This document shows, one piece after another, positions 56,314-64,000 of a DNA stretch of 64,000 bases. A program made the translations under genes and the position numbers. Under the pieces are notes generated by a model. That model was not told where the DNA came from. It did not search any database and was given only the letters and a program-made list of their open reading frames with translations. The stretch is from Siphonodentalium dalli (taxonomy: Eukaryota; Mollusca; Scaphopoda; Gadilida; Siphonodentaliidae): the NCBI GenBank assembly GCA_032622095.1, contig CP136065.1:97225343-97289342 (forward strand), read 5' to 3'. How positions within the stretch are numbered: the stretch's first letter is position 1; each line of letters opens with the position of its first letter.

Positions 56314-56614
56314 ATGGCCTTGTCTATGATTCACACGTGTGTTTTCACCGCCCTCTTCTTTTCTCGAGGAGCCCGGACTTCGTCGAATACTAAAACAACT
56401 ACTTTTTGGATTGGAAATGAACTGCAAGCAACCTCATCTAACATGAAAATAATTGGAGAAATACCCGACGTGAGTGGAGTAGTTGGTTGTGCAATCCTGT
56501 GCGAGAGGAATCAGTTCTGTGCGAAGTTTCACTTCGACAAATCCACTGGTGTCTGTCAGTTTTTCGACGGCTCCCCATCTACTCCACCGAGCGGAATGAT
56601 GGAACCGAAATTGG
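56314..56614 (+). CDS. First coding exon of a secreted apple/PAN-like protein
   Basis: ATG at 56,314, hydrophobic signal peptide (MIHTCVFTALFFS), then a cysteine module at about residues 50-85 (GCAILCERNQFCAKFHF...GVCQFF...SP). The same spacing and CAKFHF core occur in the lectin-like protein at 28.4-29.1 kb. A good splice donor, GTAAGC, lies at 56,615; the open frame beyond it (to 56,877) looks intronic. No downstream exon, in particular no C-type lectin domain, is recognisable before 64,000. The gene is either split by long, repeat-filled introns or a truncated paralogue. Confidence 0.6.
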
Positions 56615-57060
56615 GTAAGCAGATGTGTACATTTATAACTTCAACATACGTTCTATTTCATTTATCTCAGATAAAAAAATATTCTTGGAATTGCCTGCAC
56701 ACCCCTACATACCTATACTTATATATGTATATGTACGTAAACAAAGATTTTGATATTATAAATTTCAGCATTTCGTTATTAGCACTTCAACTTGAGGTTA
56801 TGCCATTGATAAATTATATCGACAACGGGGGTGACAGGAAGACAGCCAATCCCGGTTATGCCACCCCCTCAAAATAGTTACACCTGAATTTTGAGTTATT
56901 ATTGTTGCTTTGTTGTAACCAATTATTGCGTGAATAAAACATACATACAAACCTTGGCACACGTGGTCACTGGAATCTTGATGTTTTCTCAAAATTTCTG
57001 GAACATGATTTTGAAATTCTGTACCTGTGATTCGTGACACAAAAGATAATAATTATATAG
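56615..57060. other. Probable intron or downstream flank
   Basis: AT-rich (TATATGTATATGTACG near 56,720) with no recognised exon. An 80-codon minus-strand open frame has no features. Confidence 0.4.
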
Positions 57061-57091
57061 AGGATCTCGAACGAGTTATGTTGGGATCGAA

Positions 57092-57172
57092 TATTTTATG
57101 AAACGAGTTTGATAAATTTGAATCACAATGACGAGATGTGAATCAAATTTATCAAACGAGTTTCATAAAATC
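57092..57172. repeat. Imperfect hairpin around AAACGAGTTTGATAAATTTGA
   Basis: Inverted arms of about 30 bp with a 20-nt loop; the CGAG core does not pair, so the stem has an internal bulge. It is probably a MITE relic. Confidence 0.7.
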
Positions 57173-57292
57173 TTATAATGAGTTGAAGATCTGGTATTTC
57201 ACATGGTGGTCAAATTACAACTTTGACCATGGTGTTTTGATCCCAAAGAAGCAATAGCAATGTGCACGGCATGGAGCATAACATAGCGTTCC

Positions 57293-57740
57293 TTGTTAGT
57301 CTATTCCTGGGCTGGTAGACATAAAGATCGTTTGATTAACTTCTGTGCGAAACAAAATTTAAAGCTGGGAAATGGCTGTGACCATGGCACGTATTTTTCA
57401 CAACATATGAAGCCGGTATATCAATACATGTGTGAAACTATTTTATACCTCCTTCCAAATTGCGTAGACACAATTTGGAAGCTCACATGAGCCATGTCCG
57501 TTTAATCCATGAAAGAATAATTTACCTACGGTTACAGGAAAAGAGATACAAACATTTATAATTAACATTTAATGCTCAAGGTAATTGGACCGACCGCATA
57601 CATGATAAAACAAACGTTCAGCCTAGATGTTGTTCCTGTTGCGGAGACATGCGTTCATACACGAGAGACGATCATGAGAACGAACATACGTATCATTCAT
57701 CCTTCCTGTACTAGATTATGCATCACCAGCAGAGACGTGG
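57293..57740 (+). pseudogene. LINE fragments (endonuclease and RT-thumb pieces)
   Basis: 57,293-57,400 reads AGRHKDRLINFCAKQNLKLG, like the R-L-x-x-FC-x-x-N-L segment of LINE endonucleases. 57,580-57,730 shares TAATTGGA(C/A)CGA...CATACATGAT and CCTGTTGCGG with the LINE relic at 59.9-60.9 kb. Heavy decay; family assignment is weak. Confidence 0.35.
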
Positions 57741-58180
57741 TGACAGGGGGTTCGGTGTTGTCTCACCCCCCCCCCAACTTTGGTCAAATTTCATACCTGA
57801 CACAACATTAGTTGGAAATTTCACACAATCAATAGGTTGAAAATGTTCTTGTAGTTTGATTTTCAAACAATTTATTGGGGTAATTTATTGGTTTTGGACT
57901 ATTATTTGCTACTTTTGGTAAATATTTTGGATTGAAATGGCCATCAGTTGGAAATATTCCAACCTCAAGGGTGTGTCAATTTGGAAATTTCCAACACTTG
58001 GAAAGCTTGTGTCCTGGTCCCCTCCCCCCCCCCCCCCCCGTGGCCAGTCAAAACTGCTAGTTAAGATCAGAAAACAATTTTGTCCTACATCATTGCCATT
58101 GGAAATTATCATCAGTTGGAAATTGTCCAACCTAAGTGGGGGTGTCAGGCTTGAAATTTCCAACTCTAGGGAGGCTTCAG
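57720..58180 (+). repeat. Dispersed repeat with TTGGAAATTTCCAAC palindromes
   Basis: Two sub-units of about 190 bp (from 57,940 and 58,090) each carry CATCAGTTGGAAAT...TCCAACCT and AATTTCCAACNCT. A poly-C run lies at 58,024-58,039. An inverted relative is at 25,480-25,840. Confidence 0.6.
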
Positions 58181-59020
58181 GCTAGTCTAGGAGCTAAGAT
58201 TTTGCGATTTTCTTGTTCTGATTTCCAAATTTTCACACACCGGGCTGATCCATGGTCGGCCCGATGTGTGATGTTCCCCAAAATTTTCTCACACCGGGAC
58301 GAAAAACCATGGTCGGCTCGGTATGCGTTATGTCCTGGTCTCTAGTCCGTAGCCGTTTGCATTTGTCTGGAGTTGGGCCACTAGATGTTAGGATTTATGC
58401 AATTTCCAGGTTCAAATATCTGAATGTTCTCATGCCGGGTATACAAAACAATGGTCTATGAATATGTAGGCTATTAGGCCTAAGCATTGGGATGCAACAA
58501 GAGTGCAAATGGAAATATGAAGAAGTTGGAAGCCACAAAGACGATTCAAGCTGGGGTCTGTTCCCCAGTCAAGTACTCATCTGTAGAAAGCACGCCCTGG
58601 CTACAAGCGGAACAAAGGATTTACTCCGAATTGATGGAAGATGGAAACACATTGACCACTTCACTTTGTATATAATGGGTCAAGTTTCCAATATGTTAAC
58701 TGATCAGATAACACATGAATTGGTAAATAATAAATCGTGTCCACGTGGTATATATATCATACCAAAACACATCTTAAATTCATAAAATTGATTCACTGAG
58801 GCAGCTGAGTATTTTGGGTTATCATTGTCTTATTCCATGTATTAAACCTATTTCGTTCCACGTCTGCACTGCTAACCACAATTCCGTGTTTTCGTATGCA
58901 CTATAAAACTAACCACTTCCAATTCCCACCAAAGAACAAAGTAACGAAAGCATTTAATTTCTATCTACAAGAAAAGATACTCGTACGACCCATCCGGCAT
59001 AAGAAATGGCACATCAGACT
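58181..59020. other. No gene supported
   Basis: CACACCGGG(A/C)...CCATGGTCGGC occurs twice (58,236 and 58,291). A 97-codon open frame at 58,492-58,785 starts with ATG but shows no recognisable domain, signal or membrane segment. Confidence 0.4.
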
Positions 59021-59029
59021 TTTACCAAG

Positions 59030-59780
59030 AAAACCCGCGAAAACAAAACAAAATCACATTTAATGTTTTAAATTATTTCCTTCATGAAAAGAATCTTCGT
59101 GATAATGAACCCTCTCAATACTTTAGAATATAGAATTAACCTTAAAATAACAAAAACCTTCGGAACACAGAACCTTCGGAATAACGAACCTTCGGATTTG
59201 TGAACCTTCGGAATAGCGAACATTCGGAGAAATTTCGGAATAGTGGACCTTCGGGATAGTGAACCTTCGGAATAGAGACATGCCCCCCAATATTCATGTT
59301 ATATAGTTCAAAGGTATGGACCCATAAAATTCTAAATTTGGCCCTTAAAATATTGAACTCCAAATTGGAGCCCACACAGAACATCACTTAAGTCAACTGT
59401 ACCTGTGCCATGTCCCAATGCGGGAGGGTCCATATATACCACAACATTCATATTATATGCCAAGAATTCAACGGTATGGGCCCACGTAATGACATTAAAT
59501 CTCAAGAAAACCCGCGAAAACAAAACAAAATCACATTTAATGTTCTAAGTTAAGTTATTTCCTCCTGTATCTGTAATGGGTATGCGCGCAGGATCAGTTC
59601 GGATGTGAGCGCACACTCCATAAAAAGAATCTTTGTGAAAATGAACCCTCTCAAATTAGTCTCAATACTTTAGAAAATAGAATTAACCTAAAAATAACAA
59701 AATCCTTCAGAATAGAGAACCTTCGGAATAGCGGACTTTCGGGATAGCGAACCTTCATAATAGAAACATGTCCCCACAAT
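59030..59780 (+). repeat. Tandem pair of about 480-bp units with ACCTTCGGAATA arrays
   Basis: AAACCCGCGAAAACAAAAC, AATCACATTTAATGTT and AGAATTAACCT recur at 59,030-59,150 and 59,513-59,695. Each unit ends in repeats of AACCTTCGGAATAGNGA (about 19-bp period) and ATGTCCCC. Non-coding. Confidence 0.75.
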
Positions 59781-59881
59781 TACACCGGTGACGTAAACAC
59801 ATGTGCTAATCTTTGTCGTACTATCGTAACTATCGGTATGATTTATACTCAAGTACGAAATAACCATAATACAATCGCCCA

Positions 59882-60868
59882 GTGGATTATCGATCGACCA
59901 CACAATATGAAAAACTCTACACCAGTGTACACCCACTGTGTGGCGGTAATGAAGTAACGAGATACGAACATTTAGGATTAGCGATTAATTATGAAGGTAA
60001 TTGGAACGATCACATACATGATATAGAAAATAACGTGCAGCCTATATGGTGTCCCTGCTGCGGGGGCACAAGTTCATTAAAACGAATATACGTATCATTC
60101 TTCCTCCATTATGCCTCATCAGTATGTGATAACTATTGGGACTATCAGGCAAAACATTTGGAATATTTTCAATAGTATGCGATTATAGAGTTGTTATAAG
60201 TGCAACAAGGAGTTGCAGTTTTGAAAAGTTGCTTCATGAGATCGAATGGGACATACTCACAAATCGAAGAGAGAGAGAACGAAACTTATATAATTTTAAA
60301 GATTGGTGAATGAATAAATCTACTCCTGTATACTTTTATAATTGTATAATTATATATGTAAACAGATCGCCTGAGCCCAATGTAATTATGATTTTAGAAC
60401 AATAAATCTGAGTATTCCTTCTTGCAATACAAGCTCTTACCATATTCGTTTATACCTGCGGCCTAGAGTCTATGGATTAAATTACCACAACAGGCAAGTC
60501 AAAGTGAATAGGTTAAAGAATGCAACTCATTTTTAACTGCGAGACAAAATTAGAGACCACGTTTTTATGAATGTGCGTACATACGGCAATGCCAGGTAAA
60601 TCACTGTCGATTATGTCCAGCATGCAGCAACTTGAATTATTATCTGAATCGATATCACCTTAGAGAATCTCCCATGTGTATATGTGTCAAAATCGAAACT
60701 ATAGCCCAGTTCCGTCATTACTGCCCGTTAAACGAGGTCGAGAGATGTGTGTTTCATAGAAATGAACACAATCGGCGAAACAAAAATATAAACGGACGGC
60801 TTCAGCAACCTGTCACCAGAGGAAACATTTCCATATTTGCATTTCAGAATTTCCTACTAGTAAGTTGA
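59882..60868 (+). pseudogene. LINE ORF2 C-terminus, decayed
   Basis: 59,940-60,170 encodes YEHLGLAINYEGNWNDHIH, SSLKRIYVSFFLHYAS and an EYFQ end, the RT thumb seen in CR1/Jockey-type LINEs. 60,590-60,760 encodes NLNYYLNRYHLRESPMCIC and ETIAQFRHYCPLNEVER, the Cys/His C-terminal module of such proteins. Many stops lie between. Both blocks are on the plus strand and in the expected order. Confidence 0.6.
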
Positions 60869-61020
60869 CCAAGTCAATTAATTATAGAACAACTCTATTG
60901 TTGTTAAACTTTCTCCGACTCGAGAACAATATGGATAGTGGGTGTCAGGCCCAGGCCCAGAAAAATGTAACAAAATAAAAAATACGATATGTGTATAAAC
61001 TAACATTAACAATCACAATC
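60869..61020. other. No feature seen
   Basis: Short AT-rich flank before the inverted-end element. Confidence 0.4.
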
Positions 61021-61412
61021 GTTTACCACAGTGGATAAACCGTACAAACGTTGAACCGGAAGTCGCTTCCTCCAAGACGAAAAATTCTAATTTTAGAACA
61101 TAAATACTGTAGAAGGATCAAAACCCCATAAAATGAGTTTTCGGACTGGATAGACGGTTTCCCCACAGCTATAAACATACACATTTGCCGATCGCAGGCG
61201 GGCACAATTTGAGCGTAGGACTCTAGCATATGTCGGAAATCCCACTATATTGCAACGGAAAGGCCGTTATGTATGCAACATATATTGACTTTACCTTGGC
61301 TCGGGTGTATTCACAATTAACTTACACAATTTCGAGTAAAAGTGCCAGCAAATATTGTTTACAAAATAGCAAATTAAAGGCATAGCATCGTTAATCGTAC
61401 TAAACACCTAAA

Positions 61413-61673
61413 ACAAGTAAGCCCCCCTCATGTAATACCCTATATCTCCTGTGTTAGCTGTCCGATTTACCCATCAACACACGCTGAAAGTGTGATTTTT
61501 AAAAATGGCATTTTTTTCAATCAAGCAATAATAAGAAGGTTAGAAAAACATCAGGAAAATTAATAACCGCAAAGTATACTGCATTTACCATATTGCCAAT
61601 TAGTTCCAAATTTCAATAGGATCAGATGAATAATACGGGAGATATAGGGTATGATATGAAGGAGACTTACTTT
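61413..61673. repeat. Fold-back with AAGTAAGCCCCCCTCAT ends
   Basis: TACCCTATATCTCC (61,437) is matched by GGAGATATAGGGTA (61,639), and AAGTAAG...CTCAT by ATGAAGGAGACTTACT. The arms are about 40 bp; the interior is unpaired. Confidence 0.7.
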
Positions 61674-62018
61674 TTAGGCGTTTATATATAAAACAAAAAC
61701 AAGTGTGTATGTCTGTTTGTGACTCTGTCAATATTGTTATGCGTTTCAAAATATAAGACCCTCATGTCCGATTGCGCTCAATTTTGACCATGTCCTTTGG
61801 CACATCTTAGAATGTACGACACGCACAATTTCAGGATATTATGCTGTTAATAGATACAATGGGACATTAGCTGTGACTCGACATGGTTTGTAACTTATTG
61901 GGGCACTCCATATTCTTCACTCAACTTATCGTATCTGCATTATTATAACCAAAAGATATTACAATGAATCATCAGTGCAGTCTAAATAATGTTAGATTCT
62001 CCAGAAATATATAGAAGA

Positions 62019-62169
62019 TATCCACACTTTTTCAGTGGATATGGGTTATATCTCATGAGTGATGACAAAACATTGAATTTCCACGAGTGGCTTTAGCCTC
62101 GAGTGGAAATTCAAATGTTTTGTCATCACGAATGAGATTTAACCCATATCCACCGAAAAAGTGTGGATA
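62019..62169. mobile_element. 151-bp hairpin MITE
   Basis: TATCCACACTTTTTC and its complement GAAAAAGTGTGGATA bound an almost complete palindrome with a loop near CGAGTGGCTTTAGCCTCG. It is a candidate source of hairpin RNA if transcribed. Confidence 0.85.
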
Positions 62170-63349
62170 TTCTGTTTATTATATACTTTAGTTACTTGCC
62201 TATGCCCCCCAATGAATGTCAATACATCAGAAATTTCAAGCTGACACATTACGCCCAAAACAATAGTCCCATATTTAAAACACTCAAAAAGTATAGATTT
62301 TGTATTTAATATATGCTTTCGTTACTTGTCGATGGCCCCCAATGAATGTCAGTACATGATGTGTGCATTAAATCATTCACTATGAAGTATAACCTGACTA
62401 CACACATGAGGATCCATACGGCGCAATAATACCAGTGAGATGTCTCACTAGTGGGATATCTCTTATATCTCACTGCTAAAAACCTTACAATTCATGGGCA
62501 AGTATATAATAAATATGATTACGTTATTGGTTGCTCCAATTTTGACATTGTATCCAATAAAATAAAATACGTTCACACAAGTATACTTGGCTAAGATATG
62601 TGTGGATAAGACATGTTGTTTCACAATTGCGACGACACTATCGCAATTGTCAATGTTCGTTAACTGGAGAAACGACGATAGATAGACTGTATTTTATTAT
62701 CCACTCTGCCTAAATATATCTTCTGATCATAATATCCATCTGAAAAAGTGTTTTATGTACGGAAGTACCCCATTAAGAGAGATGCCACGAGAAATCGATT
62801 TTGGTTGTTAATGCATATTTCAGTTTCCCTCGCTTAAATCAACAAAATCACTCCACTGATAACGAACATTCAAGCCTTGAGGTGTTATGTTTTTCAATAA
62901 GTTTAATTATACATTGTTATATTATGTTTAATTAAATTTATTTGAAATGCTTTTAGTACTTACATTGAAAAGAGTTTCATCTCTTAAGTCACCGGAAAAC
63001 TTGAGAAGCAATATACATAATATGTATACATGTAGAGCAAAAGACTTCAATTGCGAAACATGCTTTTCGATTAACTACATCATGTAATTCAATAGTAATG
63101 TCATAAAATATTTTAAAATAGATCTCAAATATACTTAAAGATTATTGAAGGTTAATAATGACCATAGGGAGGCGGAACATGTCTAATATGGAAACCTAAT
63201 TCACGGTTTCGTCTTTGTACACAAATCCCATCATCACAACTTGGCCTACATATTTTGACAACTAGTGATCAGCAACTTAAACAACTATATGTACAGAGAC
63301 TGACGAGTGGGGGTCCAAATAAATAGTCTCTACTTTCACATTGTGAATA
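62170..63349. other. Interior of the 2.7-kb element, no gene seen
   Basis: AT-rich. It includes a small palindrome (CCAGTGAGATGTCTCACTAGTGGG, read as GAGATGTCTC and relatives near 62,430-62,475). No coding region. Confidence 0.4.
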
Positions 63350-63745
63350 CAACCAAGCCAAGGTAATGTCAATATATGTTGCAACATAATGGCATTTCCG
63401 TTGCAATGTAGTGGGCTTGCTGACAGATGATGTATATGTGTTAAAATGACATTTGAAAAGGGAATTTTTGCGAGAAAATTATTTTCTGAAGTGATTAAAG
63501 GCCGTTTGTGTCTATAAAAAAGAGAGTCCTTCGCTCAAATGGAGCCCGCTTGCGATCGGCAAACGTGTATGTACAATATATACTTACGTTTATATCTGTG
63601 GGGAAACCGTCCATCCTGTCTGAACACTGTTTTATGGGGTTGTTTTGATCCTTCTGTCGTATTTATGTTCTAAAATTAGAGCTTCGTCTTGGCGAAAGCG
63701 ACTTCCGATTCATTGTTTGTACGGTTTATCCATTGTGGTTATATG

Positions 63746-64000
63746 TACGCATATGCCACTTCGTTTTATCATCCATGCATTCATGCCATTATATATAGGT
63801 ACCAATACGAGTTTAGCTTACGGCCAAATCCTATTCTCATTGATGATTATTATAATGAATCTATATTTATATTTGATTGAGAATTTGCTCTCATTGTTCG
63901 CTTTACATCCAATGCTCACATTTAGTATATCGCATTCAACATTTCTGCTTTTTGCGAAGCTGGAAAATAGTTGTTATGTACGGAAGTGGGAGGTCAAAAT
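63746..64000. other. No feature seen
   Basis: Flank beyond the inverted-end element up to the window edge. Nothing recognised. Confidence 0.4.

Larger units (their letters stand above)
61021..63745. mobile_element. 2.7-kb element with 300-400-bp inverted ends
   Basis: ACCACAGTGGATAAACCGT near 61,026 and its complement ending near 63,741 are the outer ends. Matching continues inward through CTAATTTTAGAACATAAATAC, CCCCATAAAA, GTTTCCCCACAG, GCCGATCGCA and CATATATTGAC to 61,315 and 63,350. No transposase. Inside are a 260-bp fold-back (61,413-61,673), a hairpin MITE (62,019-62,169) and a short duplicated segment (GAATGTCA(A/G)TACAT, 62,213 and 62,344). No target duplication was identified. Confidence 0.6.

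Overview
This window is animal nuclear DNA. It is AT-rich and gene-poor and consists mostly of decayed or non-autonomous transposable elements. The element mix (CR1/L2-type LINE, Penelope-like retroelements with GIY-YIG domains, Ty3/Gypsy, Helitrons, a Crypton-like tyrosine-recombinase element, a Polinton/adintovirus-like element, a tRNA-derived SINE with an AAACC tail) and two secreted apple-like/C-type-lectin-type genes suggest a marine invertebrate. A lophotrochozoan is plausible, but nothing in the sequence fixes the species.

Layout. 0.8-3.5 kb: 5'-truncated LINE (minus). 3.75-6.8 kb: decayed Crypton-like element (minus). 6.8-10.5 kb: a reverse Helitron followed by a head-to-tail run of non-autonomous Helitrons. 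10.5-12.3 kb: Penelope-like element. 12.5-15.6 kb: palindromic MITEs inside a block duplicated at 54-55.5 kb. 17-20.6 kb: degenerate satellite interrupted by a Harbinger-like element. 20.7-27.1 kb: fold-back elements, a 523-bp element with a 5-bp target duplication, and a 4.2-kb element with terminal 23-bp satellites and a 6-bp target duplication, itself carrying a SINE. 28.4-29.1 kb: an intact secreted C-type-lectin-like gene (minus). 32-36.1 kb: inverted arms with relics of one gene around a minisatellite. 36.6-38 kb: non-autonomous relative of the Crypton-like element. 39.1-40.7 kb: an array of histone-type 3' stem-loops directly upstream of a truncated Helitron protein. 41-43 kb: second Penelope fragment and a Gypsy integrase/LTR fragment. 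44.84-52.19 kb: a 7.35-kb Polinton/adintovirus-like element built as a giant inverted repeat. 52.2-64 kb: repeats, the first exon of a second apple-domain gene, two LINE relics and a 2.7-kb element with long inverted ends.

The most unusual structure is the 7.35-kb element. Two nearly identical arms of about 3.0 and 3.3 kb end in AG...CT and are flanked by near-identical hexamers. They enclose about 1.1 kb holding the N-terminal half of a packaging-type ATPase gene, so the inverted duplication breaks inside that gene. The right-arm copy has a 1-nt frameshift and an 11-bp deletion; the left-arm copy is intact over the deletion but lacks the N-terminus. This resembles a snap-back, defective-genome-like derivative that became integrated.

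The only genes likely to serve the host are the C-type-lectin-like gene at 28.4-29.1 kb and perhaps the apple-domain exon at 56.3 kb. They share one cysteine-rich N-terminal module. Coordinates of decayed elements are approximate, because boundaries were read by eye from repeat alignment within the window.
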